Made by a program: the position numbers and the translations under genes. From Mycobacteriaceae bacterium (lineage in GTDB: Bacteria > Actinomycetota > Actinomycetes > Mycobacteriales > Mycobacteriaceae): a DNA stretch of 46,719 nucleotides. The stretch is taken from positions 1 to 46,719 of the forward strand of contig JAIEPH010000008.1 in NCBI GenBank assembly GCA_019749805.1. The letters are read 5' to 3'. Below, piece after piece: positions 28,593-38,550 of this stretch. The notes under the pieces were generated by a model. It had not been told where the DNA came from, made no database searches, and saw only the letters and a program-made list of their open reading frames with translations. The number at the start of each line of letters is the position of its first letter. The stretch's first letter is position 1.

Positions 28593-29330
28593 GTGTACCG
28601 AGTATTTGAAGCGCTCGACGAGTTGGGCGCGATTGTGGAAGAAGCGCGCGGCGTTCCCATGACGGCAGGCTGCGTCGTGCCCCGCGGCGATGTCCTGGAG
28701 TTGATCGACGACATCAAGGACGCGATCCCCGGCGAACTCGACGACGCCCAGGATGTGCTGGACGCTCGCGATTCGTTGTTGCGCGAGGCCAAGGAGCACT
28801 CCGGATCAATGGTGTCGTCGGCCACGGCCGAGGCGGATTCCCTGGTCAACCACGCCCGCGCCGAGGCCGACCGACTGCTCGCCGACGCGAAGTCGCAGGC
28901 TGACCGCATGGTCGGCGAGGCCCGCCAGCACAGCGAGCGCATGGTCGCAGAGGCGCGCGAAGAGGCCTCCCGTCTGGCCGCAACCGCCAAGCGGGAGTAC
29001 GAGGCGAGCACGGGACGCGCCAAGAACGAGGCCGACCGGCTCATCGAGAACGGCAACCTCGCCTACGAGAAGGCCGTGCAGGAAGGCATCAAGGAACAGC
29101 AGCGCCTCGTCGCCCAGACCGAGATCGTCCAGACCGCCACGCTGGAAGCCACCCGCCTCATCGACTCGGCGCACGCCGAGGCCGACCGACTGCGCGGCGA
29201 ATGCGACATCTACGTCGACAGCAAGCTGGCCGAGTTCGAGGACTTCCTCAACGGCACGCTGAGGTCGGTAGGCCGCGGCCGCCATCAGCTGCGGACCGCG
29301 GCGGGGACGCACGACTACGCAGCTCGCTAG
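28593..29330 (+). CDS. sepIVA: SepIVA, DivIVA-like septation factor
   Basis: The 245-residue protein has the DivIVA-like start MYRVFEALDELGAIVEEARG, followed by a long Ala/Glu/Arg-rich coiled coil from about residue 70 to 215 (heptad-like runs such as EARQHSERMVAEAREEA). Length equals M. tuberculosis Rv2927c. In mycobacteria SepIVA acts in septation and polar envelope growth, in the cytoplasm beneath the membrane. The GTG at 28593 follows GGAGGG (28580-28585). Downstream genes continue on the same strand. Confidence 0.92.
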   Translation: MYRVFEALDELGAIVEEARGVPMTAGCVVPRGDVLELIDDIKDAIPGELDDAQDVLDARDSLLREAKEHSGSMVSSATAEADSLVNHARAEADRLLADAKSQADRMVGEARQHSERMVAEAREEASRLAATAKREYEASTGRAKNEADRLIENGNLAYEKAVQEGIKEQQRLVAQTEIVQTATLEATRLIDSAHAEADRLRGECDIYVDSKLAEFEDFLNGTLRSVGRGRHQLRTAAGTHDYAAR

Positions 29331-29348
29331 GCCCTGGGACGGCCGCCG

Positions 29349-29365
29349 TAAGATCGACCCCTATG
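29349..29365 (+). promoter_or_regulatory. candidate leaderless promoter of the DUF177 gene
   Basis: TAAGAT (29349-29354) is eight bases before the ATG at 29363, with no ribosome site between. This fits the same TANNNT-N8-start pattern seen at ung, coaD and smc. Confidence 0.4.
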
Positions 29366-29965
29366 GCGACGCATGCGAAGTCGGGGGCGCGGCGGGCCTC
29401 GCGATCGCCGCTCGTGCTGAACATCTCCAGGCTCGGCCGCAGGCCGGGGTCGATGATGACCGTCGCCGAGACCGCGCCCAGCCCCATGCGTATTGGACTG
29501 GACCTGATCGCGATCGACGAGGGCGCTCCGCTGGATCTGGATCTGCGGATCGAATCCGTCTCGGAGGGAGTTCTGGTCTCGGGCACGGTGTCCGCCCCCA
29601 CGGTCGGTGAGTGCGCGCGCTGTCTGACGCCGATCACCGGGCACGTGGACATCGACATCACCGAACTGTTCGCCTATCCCGACAGCGCCACCGATGAGAC
29701 CACCGAGGCCGACGAGCTCGGCCGCGTAGTGGACGAGACCGTCGACCTGGAACAGCCGATCATCGACGCCGTCGGCCTGGCGTTGCCGTTCGTCCCGCTG
29801 TGCGGCCCCGACTGCATCGGACTGTGCCCCGACTGTGGTGTGCCGCTGGCGACGGCCGAACCGGGACACCAGCACGAGAAGATCGATCCGCGATGGGCCA
29901 AGCTCTCGGGCATGTTCGACACTGTCGGCGGAGCCGACGATCCCACTGAGGACACCCGTGACTGA
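29363..29965 (+). CDS. DUF177 (YceD-family) protein with cysteine pairs
   Basis: The 200-residue protein resembles M. tuberculosis Rv2926c and the YceD/DUF177 family, linked in other bacteria to 23S rRNA accumulation. Its usual neighbour rpmF is absent here; rnc follows instead. Cysteines C84/C87 (GECARCL) and C147/C151/C155/C158 ([13 protein letters not shown]) suggest a metal-binding site. The ATG at 29363 starts [20 protein letters not shown]. The stop overlaps the rnc start by eight bases, so the two are coupled, consistent with a shared ribosomal RNA role. Confidence 0.85.
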   Translation: MATHAKSGARRASRSPLVLNISRLGRRPGSMMTVAETAPSPMRIGLDLIAIDEGAPLDLDLRIESVSEGVLVSGTVSAPTVGECARCLTPITGHVDIDITELFAYPDSATDETTEADELGRVVDETVDLEQPIIDAVGLALPFVPLCGPDCIGLCPDCGVPLATAEPGHQHEKIDPRWAKLSGMFDTVGGADDPTEDTRD

Positions 29966-30662
29966 CCGCACGTCACTTCTCAAGGCGCTGGGCGTCGACC
30001 TGCCCGACGAACTGCTCACCATGTCACTAACCCATCGCAGTTACTCGTACGAGAACGGCGGGTTGCCCACCAACGAGCGGTTGGAGTTCCTCGGCGACGC
30101 TGTACTCGGGCTGACCATCACCGAGGAGCTCTATCACCGCCACCCCGATCGCAGCGAGGGTGATTTGGCCAAGCTGCGGGCAAGCATCGTCAACACCCAT
30201 GCGCTGGCCGACGTCGGACGTGAACTGTCGGACGACGGGCTCGGCGCCTACCTGCTGCTGGGCAAGGGTGAGGAAAACTCCGGCGGCGCAGGCAAGGCCA
30301 GTATCCTCGCCGACGGTGTCGAATCCCTGCTCGGTGCAATCTATTTGGAGCATGGCATCTTCACGGCGCGGGAGGTGATTCTGCGTCTGTTCGCTTCGCT
30401 GCTGGACACCGCGCCGACGCTGGGTGCGGGGCTGGACTGGAAGAGCAGTCTGCAGGAGCTCACCGCATCCCGCGGCATGGGTGCGCCGTCGTACACGGTC
30501 ACATCAACCGGGCCGGACCACGACAAGGAATTCACCGCGATGGTGATCATCGCCGACGATGAGTACGGCAGGGGGGTCGGCCGCACGAAGAAAGAGGCCG
30601 AACTCAAGGCGGCCGCTGCGGCGTGGAACGCGCTGACGTCCGCTGCAGACGAACATGCCTGA
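29958..30662 (+). CDS. rnc: ribonuclease III
   Basis: RNase III cuts double-stranded RNA and processes rRNA precursors. The 234-residue protein has the signature [12 protein letters not shown] (39-50) and a C-terminal double-stranded RNA-binding domain ([38 protein letters not shown]). The GTG at 29958 ([20 protein letters not shown]) aligns with the homologue; longer frames upstream lie inside the DUF177 gene. It overlaps DUF177 by eight bases and fpg by eight bases. Confidence 0.95.
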   Translation: MTDRTSLLKALGVDLPDELLTMSLTHRSYSYENGGLPTNERLEFLGDAVLGLTITEELYHRHPDRSEGDLAKLRASIVNTHALADVGRELSDDGLGAYLLLGKGEENSGGAGKASILADGVESLLGAIYLEHGIFTAREVILRLFASLLDTAPTLGAGLDWKSSLQELTASRGMGAPSYTVTSTGPDHDKEFTAMVIIADDEYGRGVGRTKKEAELKAAAAAWNALTSAADEHA

Positions 30663-31512
30663 ACTTCCCGAAGTCGAGGTCGTTCGCCGGGGTTTGGACG
30701 CACACGTCGTCGACAAGCGCATTACCGCTGTGCGGGTTCATCATCCACGCGCTGTGCGCCGTCACGAGGCTGGGCCCGCCGATCTGACTGCGCGCCTGCT
30801 CGATTCGCGGATTGTCGGAACGGGGCGACGCGGGAAGTACCTGTGGCTGACGCTTGATGATGGCTCAGCGCTCGTCGTCCATCTGGGGATGAGCGGACAA
30901 ATGCTGCTCGGGCCGCTGCCGCGCGAGGACCACTTGCGCATCGCGGCACTGCTCGACGATGGCACGGCGCTGAGTTTCGTGGACCAGCGCACGTTCGGCG
31001 GATGGATGTTGGCCGACCTCGTCACCGTCGAGGGAACCGATGTTCCCCTTCCCGTCGCGCACGTGGCCCGTGATCCGCTGGACCCGGAATTCAATCGCGA
31101 TGGCGTGGTTACGGTGTTGCGACGCAAGCACTCCGAGATCAAGCGGCAGCTGCTCGATCAGACGGTCGTGTCGGGGATCGGCAATATCTACGCCGACGAG
31201 GCGCTGTGGCGAGCACGCGTCAACGGTGCGCGACTGGCGTCGTCGCTGACCCGGTCGAAGCTGGCTGAGGTGCTCGATGCCGCCGCCGAGGTGATGACCG
31301 CGGCGCTCGGCCAGGGGGGCACGTCCTTCGACTCGCTCTATGTGAACGTCAACGGCGAGTCCGGCTATTTCGAACGTTCGCTGGACGCCTACGGCCGCGA
31401 GGGTGAGCCGTGCCGGCGGTGCGGCGCGGTGATGCGGCGGGAGAAGTTCATGAACCGCTCGTCGTTCTATTGCCCACGGTGCCAACCACGCCCACGGGTG
31501 CGCCGGGGTTGA
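30655..31512 (+). CDS. mutM: formamidopyrimidine-DNA glycosylase
   Basis: Fpg/MutM removes 8-oxoguanine and ring-opened purines. The 285-residue protein begins [14 protein letters not shown], giving catalytic P2 and E3. It has a helix-two-turn-helix region and ends in a zinc finger with C253, C256, C273 and C276 (CRRC...CPRC). All expected residues are present. The ATG overlaps the rnc end by eight bases. The gene ends at a strong inverted repeat (31517-31579), which probably closes the DUF177-rnc-fpg unit. Confidence 0.96.
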   Translation: MPELPEVEVVRRGLDAHVVDKRITAVRVHHPRAVRRHEAGPADLTARLLDSRIVGTGRRGKYLWLTLDDGSALVVHLGMSGQMLLGPLPREDHLRIAALLDDGTALSFVDQRTFGGWMLADLVTVEGTDVPLPVAHVARDPLDPEFNRDGVVTVLRRKHSEIKRQLLDQTVVSGIGNIYADEALWRARVNGARLASSLTRSKLAEVLDAAAEVMTAALGQGGTSFDSLYVNVNGESGYFERSLDAYGREGEPCRRCGAVMRREKFMNRSSFYCPRCQPRPRVRRG

Positions 31513-31516
31513 TCGT

Positions 31517-31579
31517 CGCCGAAATCCGAGTTTTGTCGGGAGTTACTCGCACTTTCTCTACAAAAGTCGGATTTCGGCG
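31517..31579 (+). terminator. long inverted repeat after mutM
   Basis: CGCCGAAATCCGAGTTTTGT (31517-31536) pairs with the segment 31560-31579, a 20-bp stem with one mismatch and a 23-base loop. It begins four bases after the mutM stop. It shares the CCGAAATC/GATTTCGG core with the inverted repeat at 35921-35969. It may be a terminator or a dispersed repeat. Confidence 0.6.
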
Positions 31580-31617
31580 TGGGAATGGCGGTTGGACTGG
31601 CGTTGTAGAAATAAGTC

Positions 31618-32034
31618 ATGACCGAACTGTGGGTTGAGCGCACCGGCGCCCGCCGCTACACCGGACGCAGCGGGCGCGGTGCCGAGGTACTCGTCGGCAG
31701 CGAGGATGTCGAGGGCGTGTTCACCCCCGGCGAGCTGATGAAGATCGCGCTGGCGGCGTGCAGTGGGATGGCCAGCGACGCCCCCTTGCAGCGTCGTCTC
31801 GGCGAGGATTACTCGACCACGATCCGGGTGTCGGGCCCCGCCGATCGCGAACAGGAGCGCTACCCGCTGCTGGAGGAGCGTATGGAACTCGACCTGTCGG
31901 GGCTGTCGGAAGAGGAGCGAGCGCGGGTACTCACGGTCGTGGAGCGGGCGATCGATCAGGTCTGCACGGTGGGCCGCACACTCAAGTCAGGTACCAAAGT
32001 GACGTTTGAGGTAGATGATGCAGGAGTTAGCTGA
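31618..32034 (+). CDS. OsmC/Ohr-family peroxiredoxin-like protein
   Basis: The 138-residue protein is an OsmC-type protein like M. tuberculosis Rv2923c. The two conserved cysteines are C48 (ALAACSGM) and C116 (QVCTVGRTL), the usual peroxidatic and resolving pair for organic hydroperoxides. The family often protects against lipid peroxides; the substrate here is unproven. The ATG at 31618 lies 105 bases after mutM and beyond the inverted repeat. The end overlaps acyP by 17 bases. Confidence 0.9.
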   Translation: MTELWVERTGARRYTGRSGRGAEVLVGSEDVEGVFTPGELMKIALAACSGMASDAPLQRRLGEDYSTTIRVSGPADREQERYPLLEERMELDLSGLSEEERARVLTVVERAIDQVCTVGRTLKSGTKVTFEVDDAGVS

Positions 32035-32302
32035 GGTACGACTCACTGCATGGGTGCACGGCCACGTGCAGGGAGTCGGCTTCCGGTGGTGGACCCGGTC
32101 GCGCGCGCTGGAACTCGGGTTGACCGGATACGCCTCGAACAGGCCCGACGGCCGCGTTCAGGTGGTCGCCCAGGGCCCGCGCGAGGCCTGCGAAAAGTTG
32201 CTTGACCTGCTGCAAGGCGGCGATACGCCGGGACATGTCGACAAAGTGATCGCGGATTGGTCAGAAGTCGGCGAAACGCTATCGGGGTTCACCGAGCGTT
32301 AG
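32018..32302 (+). CDS. acyP: acylphosphatase
   Basis: The 94-residue enzyme hydrolyses acyl phosphates such as acetyl or carbamoyl phosphate. The catalytic arginine R23 ([10 protein letters not shown]) and N41 (GYASNRPDG) occupy the canonical positions. Two adjacent ATG codons exist (32015, 32018); I used 32018, six bases after GAGG (32008-32011). It overlaps the OsmC gene by 17 bases and precedes smc by 26. Confidence 0.94.
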   Translation: MQELAEVRLTAWVHGHVQGVGFRWWTRSRALELGLTGYASNRPDGRVQVVAQGPREACEKLLDLLQGGDTPGHVDKVIADWSEVGETLSGFTER

Positions 32303-32314
32303 CCTGCGCGACGG

Positions 32315-32331
32315 TAGTGTGGCACGTCGTG
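32315..32331 (+). promoter_or_regulatory. candidate leaderless promoter of smc
   Basis: TAGTGT (32315-32320) lies eight bases before the GTG at 32329, with no ribosome site. This is consistent with transcription starting at the start codon. Confidence 0.4.
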
Positions 32332-35300
32332 CACCTCAAGAGTCTGACCCTGAAGGGCTTCAAGTCGTTTGCTTCGCCGACGACTCTGCGCTTCGAGCCA
32401 GGCATCACCTGTGTCGTCGGACCGAATGGGTCCGGCAAATCGAATGTGGTCGACGCGCTCACGTGGGTGATGGGCGAACAGGGTGCCAAGACTCTGCGCG
32501 GCGGCAAGATGGAAGACGTCATCTTTGCAGGCACGTCCTCGCGCCCGCCGTTGGGTCGAGCCGAAGTCACCGTCACGATCGACAACTCGGACAACTCTCT
32601 GCCGATCGAATACTCCGAGGTGTCGATCACCCGCCGGATGTTCCGTGACGGCGGCAGCGAGTACGAGATCAACGGCGCCAGTTGCCGTTTGATGGACGTG
32701 CAGGAACTGCTGTCCGACTCCGGCATCGGCCGCGAAATGCACGTGATCGTCGGGCAGGGCAAGCTCTCCGAGATCCTCGAATCCCGCCCTGAGGACAGGC
32801 GTGCATTCATCGAAGAGGCCGCGGGTGTCCTCAAGCACCGCAAGCGCAAGGAAAAGGCCGTCCGCAAGCTCGACTCGATGTCGGCCAACCTGGCGCGGCT
32901 GACGGACCTGACGACCGAGTTACGCCGTCAGCTCAAGCCGCTGGGCAGGCAGGCGGAGATGGCACGCCGCGCCCAGACCATCCAGGCGGACCTGCGCGAC
33001 GCCCGGCTGCGGCTGGCGGCCGACGACCTCGTGGTCCGCAAGGCGGAGTTCGAGAACACCAATCAGACCGAGACGACGCTGCGTCGCGAACATGACGATC
33101 TGGCGGCGCGGCTCGAGGCGCGTACCGTCGAGCTTAACGCGCACGAGTCGGCGGTCGGCAGCCTCAGCGAGCGCGCGGAATCCGCTCAGCAGACCTGGTT
33201 TTCGCTGTCGGCGTTGGCCGAACGGGTCAGCGCCACGGTCCGCATCGCCAGCGAGCGGGCCCAGCACCTGGACACCGAGCCCGAAGCGTCGACCGGCCCC
33301 GATCCCGACGAGCTGGAGGCCAAGGCCGAAGAGGTCGCCGCCCAGGAGCGCCAACTGCTAAAGGAGCTGGACGAATCGCGCACGCGCCTGGAAGCCGCCC
33401 GCGCCGAACTCAGTGAGCGCGAAGGTGTCGCCGCAGAAGCCGAACGCGCCCATCTGGCCGCCGTCCGCGCCGAGGCCGACCGCCGTGAGGGTCTGGCCCG
33501 GCTGGCCGGCCAGGTGGACACGATGCGCACCCGCGTCGAGTCGATCGACGAGACCGTCGCACGGCTGACCGTCGGGATCGACGAGGCCGCAGCCAAAGCC
33601 CAGCAGACACAGGCGGAGTTCGAGACCGTGCAGGGTCGGGTCGGCCAACTCGATGCGGGTGAGGTCGGCCTCGACGAGCACCACGACCGCACCGTCACCG
33701 CGCTGCGGCTGGCCGACGAGCGGGTCGCAGAACTGCAGGCAGCCGAGCGTGGCGCCGAACGTCAGGTGGCCTCGTTGCGTGCTCGCATCGAGGCGCTGTC
33801 CGTCGGCCTGGACCGCAAGGACGGCGCCGCGTGGCTGCAGAAACACCACGGTGGCGCAGGGCTTTTCGGATCGATCGCCAATCTGGTCAAGGTGCGCCCG
33901 GGTTACGAGGCGGCGATCGCCGCCGTGCTGGGGGCTGCTGCGGATGCGGTCGCCGCCGAGAACTCGGGTGCGGCGCAGTCGGCCGTCGTCGCGTTGAAAC
34001 AGTCTGACGGCGGCCGCGCGGCCATCGTGCTCGGTGACTGGCCTCACCCCTCGGTCCCGAACGCGGGCCTGCCGCCCGAGGGCGCGCTGTGGGCGTTGGA
34101 TCTTGTCGCTGCACCTGACCGACTGCGAGGGGCGATCACCGCGTTGCTGTCGGGTGTTGCGGTGGTCAGTGACCTTTCCGCGGCGCTCGACGTGGTCGCA
34201 GCGCGTCCGCAGCTGAAGGCGGTCACCGCCGACGGTGATCTGGTCGGCGCTGGCTGGGTGACCGGCGGGTCCGACCGCAAGCCCAGCACGCTGGAGATCG
34301 CGTCGGAGGTCGAGAAGGCCCGCGAAGAGCTCGCAGCCGCCGAGAAGCAGACCGCAGAACTGTCTGCCGCCCTCGCCGGTGCGTTGGCCGAGCAGGCCAC
34401 CCGCCAGGACGCCGCCGAACAGGCGCTCGCCGCGCTCAACGAGTCCGACGCGGCGATCTCGGCGGTCTACGAACAGCTCGGGCGGCTCGGCCAGGATGCC
34501 CGCGCGACCGATGACGAATGGCAGCGGCTGATCCGGCAACGTGACGAACTCGAGGCCGGCCGCAATCGGACCGTCCAGGAGCTCGCCGAGCTAGAGCAGC
34601 GACTGCACAACGCGCAAGAGGAGCCGACGCTCGAATCCGAACCGGTCGATCGCCAGGAGTCAACGGCGGCCGCCGAGGCTGCCCGCGGCGCCGAGGTGGA
34701 AGCCCGGCTGGCCGTGCGTACGGCCGAAGAGCGAGCGAACGCCGTTCGCGGCAGGGCCGATTCGATGCGCAGGGCGGCTACCGCCGAACGTGATGCCCGC
34801 TTGCGTGCGCAGCGTGCCCGGGAGGCACGCGTGCACGCCGCGGCGGTCGCAGCTGCCGTGGCGGAGTCGGGACGCCTGGTCGCGCAGCGGCTCAGCGCGG
34901 CGGTGGCGGTCGCGTCGCGGGTACGTGACGACGTCGCCGCCGAACGTCAGCACCGGGCAACCGCATTGGCGAAGGCGCGCGAGGAGGTCAGCGAGCTGGG
35001 CGCCAAGATCAACGCTCTCACGGACGCACTGCACCGCGACGAGATCGCCAAAGCACAAGCGGCGCTTCGTATCGAGCAGCTCGAGGAGCATGTCCTCGAG
35101 ACGTTCGGAATGGCGGCGGCCGATCTGGTCGCCGAGTACGGCCCCGATGTCGCGCTCCCTCCGTCGGAGCTGGAGATGGCCGAGTTCGAGCAGGCGCGCG
35201 AGCGCGGCGAGCAGGTGATGGCGCCGGCGCCCATGCCGTTCGACAGGCCCACCCAGGAACGTCGCGCGAAGAAGGCCGAGCGCGAACTCAACGAGCTGGG

Positions 35301-35916
35301 CCGGGTGAATCCGCTGGCGCTGGAAGAGTTCGCCGCACTGGAGGAGCGCTACAACTTCCTGTCCACCCAATTGGAGGACGTCAAGGCGGCCCGCAAGGAT
35401 CTGCTCGACGTCATCGACGATGTCGACGCCCGCATCCTCCAGGTGTTCTCCGAGGCATACGTCGACGTGGAACGTGAGTTCCAGCAAGTGTTCTCGGCGT
35501 TGTTCCCCGGCGGCGAGGGCAGGCTGCTGCTGACGAACCCCGACGACATGCTCACCACCGGCATCGAGGTCGAGGCCCGCCCGCCTGGCAAGAAGATCAA
35601 GCGCCTGTCACTGCTGTCGGGTGGTGAGAAGTCGCTGACCGCCGTCGCGATGCTGGTGGCCATCTTCCGGGCGCGGCCGTCGCCGTTCTACGTGATGGAC
35701 GAGGTGGAGGCCGCGCTCGACGACGTGAACCTGCGCCGCCTGCTGGGGCTGTTCGAGCAGTTGCGCAGCCAGTCGCAGCTGCTCATCATCACGCACCAGA
35801 AGCCGACGATGGAGATCGCCGACGCGCTGTACGGAGTCACGATGCGCGACGACGGCATCACCGCGGTGATCAGCCAGCGCATGCGCGGCCAGGAACTCGT
35901 CGGCGCCGCCAACTGA
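32329..35916 (+). CDS. smc: chromosome partition protein SMC
   Basis: SMC dimers with ScpAB organise and segregate the chromosome. The 1195-residue protein has Walker [10 protein letters not shown] at 31-39 and two long coiled coils flanking a hinge at about 500-640 ([20 protein letters not shown]). The ABC signature [15 protein letters not shown] begins at residue 1095 and Walker [14 protein letters not shown] at 1120. I chose the GTG at 32329 ([20 protein letters not shown]) from homology; a longer in-frame opening upstream lies within acyP. Transcription probably ends at the inverted repeat shared with convergent idi2. Confidence 0.97.
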   Translation: MHLKSLTLKGFKSFASPTTLRFEPGITCVVGPNGSGKSNVVDALTWVMGEQGAKTLRGGKMEDVIFAGTSSRPPLGRAEVTVTIDNSDNSLPIEYSEVSITRRMFRDGGSEYEINGASCRLMDVQELLSDSGIGREMHVIVGQGKLSEILESRPEDRRAFIEEAAGVLKHRKRKEKAVRKLDSMSANLARLTDLTTELRRQLKPLGRQAEMARRAQTIQADLRDARLRLAADDLVVRKAEFENTNQTETTLRREHDDLAARLEARTVELNAHESAVGSLSERAESAQQTWFSLSALAERVSATVRIASERAQHLDTEPEASTGPDPDELEAKAEEVAAQERQLLKELDESRTRLEAARAELSEREGVAAEAERAHLAAVRAEADRREGLARLAGQVDTMRTRVESIDETVARLTVGIDEAAAKAQQTQAEFETVQGRVGQLDAGEVGLDEHHDRTVTALRLADERVAELQAAERGAERQVASLRARIEALSVGLDRKDGAAWLQKHHGGAGLFGSIANLVKVRPGYEAAIAAVLGAAADAVAAENSGAAQSAVVALKQSDGGRAAIVLGDWPHPSVPNAGLPPEGALWALDLVAAPDRLRGAITALLSGVAVVSDLSAALDVVAARPQLKAVTADGDLVGAGWVTGGSDRKPSTLEIASEVEKAREELAAAEKQTAELSAALAGALAEQATRQDAAEQALAALNESDAAISAVYEQLGRLGQDARATDDEWQRLIRQRDELEAGRNRTVQELAELEQRLHNAQEEPTLESEPVDRQESTAAAEAARGAEVEARLAVRTAEERANAVRGRADSMRRAATAERDARLRAQRAREARVHAAAVAAAVAESGRLVAQRLSAAVAVASRVRDDVAAERQHRATALAKAREEVSELGAKINALTDALHRDEIAKAQAALRIEQLEEHVLETFGMAAADLVAEYGPDVALPPSELEMAEFEQARERGEQVMAPAPMPFDRPTQERRAKKAERELNELGRVNPLALEEFAALEERYNFLSTQLEDVKAARKDLLDVIDDVDARILQVFSEAYVDVEREFQQVFSALFPGGEGRLLLTNPDDMLTTGIEVEARPPGKKIKRLSLLSGGEKSLTAVAMLVAIFRARPSPFYVMDEVEAALDDVNLRRLLGLFEQLRSQSQLLIITHQKPTMEIADALYGVTMRDDGITAVISQRMRGQELVGAAN

Positions 35917-35920
35917 TGGC

Positions 35921-35969
35921 GATTTCGGTGCGCTGACGTTCGCCCAGCGACGGTTAGCGCACCGAAATC
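35921..35969. terminator. bidirectional inverted repeat between smc and idi2
   Basis: GATTTCGGTGCGCT (35921-35934) and AGCGCACCGAAATC (35956-35969) form a perfect 14-bp stem. The 21-base loop itself folds partly (CGC-CCA-GCG). It lies four bases after the smc stop and overlaps the idi2 stop (35968-35970), so it can serve both strands. Confidence 0.7.
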
Positions 35970-37002
35970 ACAGGGGGGTGACGCCGCCCTCGCGGAGTTC
36001 GGCAAGGTTGGCCGCGCCGCTGCCGTGTAAACAGATCATCAGTTCGTCGATGAAGCGCTGCAGCCAATCCACAACGGCGGCAGACGATTCGATCGCAGGC
36101 GCCAGCAACGGTCGCGCCACCGACACCACGTCGGCACCCAATGCGATCGCCTTGGCCGCGTCCATCCCGGTGCGAATGCCGCCGGAAGCGACGAGCGGGA
36201 CTCCGGGCAGCGTGCGCCGCACTTCCACAAGTGCCTGTGCGGTCGGTATGCCCCACTCGGCCAGCGCCGGGTACCGGATCTCGCCGTAGCGAACGAACTG
36301 CTCGACGCGCGCCCACGACGTACCGCCCGCGCCTGCGACGTCGACCGCCGCGATGGGGCAGTCCGAAAGTTCGGCTGCGGCCTTGGCCCCGATACCGTGG
36401 CCGACTTCCTTGACTACCACCGGGTACCCGATGGCAGCCGCGATGTCGCGAAGGCGTCCTATCGAACCCGAGAAGTCGGTGTCACCCTTGTGCTGCATGG
36501 CCTCCTGCAGCGGATTGGTATGCACCGCAAGGGCGTTGGCGCCGATCTGATCCAAGGCCTCGACCAGGGCCTGCACCGTCTGCGCGGTTAGTTGGCTCAG
36601 TCCGATGTTGCCGATCAGCAGTACGTCCGGCGCAATGTCACGGACCCGGAACGTCGCGGACGCCGGACCGTTGTCGAGCATGATGCGCTGCGAGCCCAGC
36701 ATCATCCCCACACCGAGCTGCTGGGCCGCACCGGCGAGGTTGCGATTGATGGTGCCGGACAACTCCGCGCCACCGGTCATCGCGCCGATGAGCACGGGAG
36801 CGCGCAAGTGGATGCCCAGGAACTCGGTCCCCAACTCGATGGACCCGAGGTCGGTCTGTGTGAGGGCGTTGTACGGCAACTGATAGCGCTCCAACCCCGT
36901 CGTCACCGTCTGGAAGTTGACCGAATCGCCGAGGCACACGTCGATGTGCCGTCGTTTGCGGGTTTCCATGAGGCCGCCGGAGCTCCCGGGCGCAGAAGCC
37001 AC
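35968..37002 (-). CDS. fni: type 2 isopentenyl-diphosphate delta-isomerase (FMN-dependent)
   Basis: The enzyme interconverts isopentenyl and dimethylallyl diphosphate using FMN and NADPH. The 344-residue protein has type 2 signatures: [11 protein letters not shown] (from residue 14), [49 protein letters not shown] and [20 protein letters not shown]. The GTG at 37002 follows AGGAGGGG; the internal METRKRRH is a less likely start. In M. tuberculosis smc and ftsY are adjacent and the isomerase is the unrelated type 1, so this gene is an insertion or a lineage-specific retention. It converges on smc and diverges from ftsY. Confidence 0.93.
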   Translation of the reverse strand: MASAPGSSGGLMETRKRRHIDVCLGDSVNFQTVTTGLERYQLPYNALTQTDLGSIELGTEFLGIHLRAPVLIGAMTGGAELSGTINRNLAGAAQQLGVGMMLGSQRIMLDNGPASATFRVRDIAPDVLLIGNIGLSQLTAQTVQALVEALDQIGANALAVHTNPLQEAMQHKGDTDFSGSIGRLRDIAAAIGYPVVVKEVGHGIGAKAAAELSDCPIAAVDVAGAGGTSWARVEQFVRYGEIRYPALAEWGIPTAQALVEVRRTLPGVPLVASGGIRTGMDAAKAIALGADVVSVARPLLAPAIESSAAVVDWLQRFIDELMICLHGSGAANLAELREGGVTPL

Positions 37003-37027
37003 CGGCTACCCCTCCTGAGACAATGAC

Positions 37028-38368
37028 GTGGTGACTGTCGAGTTGTGGATCGCGATCGCGGTCATCGCCGTTCTACTCATGACCGCGCTAGTCGTGGGCC
37101 TGGTGCGGTACCGGCGCCGACGGGTCAGTTTGTCGTCCAAGGACACCGCCACTCCTCTCGACCGCTCGGGCGGCTACACCGCCTCGTCCACCATCACGTT
37201 CTCGCAATCAGCGCCCGCTGAGCCGGTCGAACGCATCGATACCGACGGACTACCCGCCGTCGGCGATGATGCCACCATTCCGCGGGACGCTCCGAAGCGG
37301 GTGATCGCCGACGTACAACTGCCGGAGCCGCCGGTCGTCGAACAGCCGCCTGAAGCGCCCGGCGAGCCTGAAGCGCCCGTCGAGCCTGAAGCGCCGGCCG
37401 CGCCTGAGGCCCCCGCCGAGCCTGAAGCGCCCGCGCTCGACGAGATCGCGCCGGCGGAGGGCCGGTTGGAGAGGCTGCGGGGCCGCCTCGCCAAGTCGCA
37501 GAGCACGCTGGGCCGCAGCATGCTCGGCCTGCTCGGCGGTGGCGACCTCGATGAAGACTCTTGGCAGGACGTCGAGGACACCCTTCTGATCGCCGACCTG
37601 GGCCCTGTGGCGACGGATTCGGTCGTCGCAGCGTTACGTGCGCGGATGGCCGGCAGCCAGGTGCGCAATGAGGCGGACGCCCGCGCGGTGGTGCGGCAGG
37701 TCTTGATCGACGAGTTGCAGCCCGACCTGGATCGGTCCATCAGGGCGCTTCCGCACGCCGACAAGCCGTCCGTGCTGCTGGTCGTCGGCGTCAACGGCAC
37801 CGGCAAGACGACCACCGTCGGCAAGCTGGCTCGGGTACTGGTGGCCGACGGGCGCCGCGTCGTACTGGGTGCGGCCGACACCTTCCGCGCGGCCGCCGCA
37901 GACCAGCTGCAGAGCTGGGCGTCTCGCGTCGGCGCGCAGGTGGTGCGCGGCGCCGAGGGCGCCGACCCCGCGTCGGTGGCGTTCGACGCCGTCGACGTCG
38001 GCGTCGAGACCGGTGCCGACGTCGTCGTCATCGACACCGCAGGGCGCCTACACACCAAGACCGGCCTGATGGACGAACTGGGCAAGGTCAAACGTGTGGT
38101 GAGCCGTCGCGCCGAGGTCGACGAGGTGCTGCTGGTGCTTGACGCCACGATAGGCCAGAACGGTCTGCCACAGGCCCGCGTGTTTGCCGAAGTCGTCGAC
38201 ATCACCGGCGTCGTGCTCACCAAACTCGACGGCACCGCGAAAGGCGGGATCGTGTTCCGCGTGCAGCAGGAGTTGGGTGTGCCCGTCAAACTCGTCGGTC
38301 TAGGCGAGGGCCCGGACGACCTCGCGCCGTTCGAGCCGGCGGCGTTCGTCGACGCGTTGCTCGGTTAG
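37028..38368 (+). CDS. ftsY: signal recognition particle receptor FtsY
   Basis: FtsY is the membrane receptor that pairs with Ffh for co-translational targeting. The 446-residue protein has an N-terminal membrane anchor (about 5-25, followed by RYRRRR), an acidic, proline-rich A region and the NG GTPase domain. Motifs are VVGVNGTGKTTT from about residue 252, DTFRAAAADQL, DTAGRLHTK and TKLDGTAKGG. The A region contains five 18-bp repeats (37349-37438), making it about 20 residues longer than M. tuberculosis FtsY. Adjacent GTG codons at 37028 and 37031 are both possible starts. Confidence 0.96.
   Translation: MVTVELWIAIAVIAVLLMTALVVGLVRYRRRRVSLSSKDTATPLDRSGGYTASSTITFSQSAPAEPVERIDTDGLPAVGDDATIPRDAPKRVIADVQLPEPPVVEQPPEAPGEPEAPVEPEAPAAPEAPAEPEAPALDEIAPAEGRLERLRGRLAKSQSTLGRSMLGLLGGGDLDEDSWQDVEDTLLIADLGPVATDSVVAALRARMAGSQVRNEADARAVVRQVLIDELQPDLDRSIRALPHADKPSVLLVVGVNGTGKTTTVGKLARVLVADGRRVVLGAADTFRAAAADQLQSWASRVGAQVVRGAEGADPASVAFDAVDVGVETGADVVVIDTAGRLHTKTGLMDELGKVKRVVSRRAEVDEVLLVLDATIGQNGLPQARVFAEVVDITGVVLTKLDGTAKGGIVFRVQQELGVPVKLVGLGEGPDDLAPFEPAAFVDALLG
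37349..37438 (+). repeat. 18-bp tandem repeat in ftsY, five copies
   Basis: Five 18-bp units (37349-37366, 37367-37384, 37385-37402, 37403-37420, 37421-37438) encode PEAPxE/A-type hexapeptides. The units are near-identical at DNA level in copies 1, 2 and 5, with degenerate third positions in copies 3 and 4. Confidence 0.85.
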
Positions 38369-38448
38369 TCAGCCGACACACCTTTCGTCGGCGCATTATC
38401 CCGCGTGTTCGGCGGTGAAACATGAGCGTAACCGTGTTGGCGGTTGCG

Positions 38449-38486
38449 TTCACATTTACGAAACGTGAGCGCATCACCGGTGAAAC
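38449..38486 (+). promoter_or_regulatory. GlnR-type nitrogen-control box upstream of amt
   Basis: TTCAC-N6-GAAAC-N6-GCATC-N6-GAAAC occupies 38449-38486 with exact spacing, matching the a-n6-b-n6-a-n6-b arrangement of actinobacterial GlnR sites (GTnAC/GAAAC). It is 65 bases upstream of the amt start. A further GTGAAAC occurs at 38415-38421. Nitrogen-starvation activation of amt-glnB-glnD is the inference. The remainder of the 182-base gap holds no other recognised element. Confidence 0.65.
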
Positions 38487-38550
38487 GCACACCAAAGAGT
38501 CTCTTCGGGAGGCCGATCTCTCGGCGCATTCGCAAGGAGGTTCACACAAA

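Noticed and set aside
29835..29957. N-terminal extension of RNase III by 41 residues
   Set aside because: It overlaps DUF177 in another frame and has no family homology; the GTG at 29958 matches known RNase III starts.
33358..34539. 393-codon frame antisense to smc
   Set aside because: Lies wholly within the smc coiled-coil coding sequence; an artefact of codon bias.
38422..38550. N-terminal extension of Amt from ATG 38422
   Set aside because: It would translate through the GlnR box without a ribosome site; AAGGAGG directs initiation at 38551.
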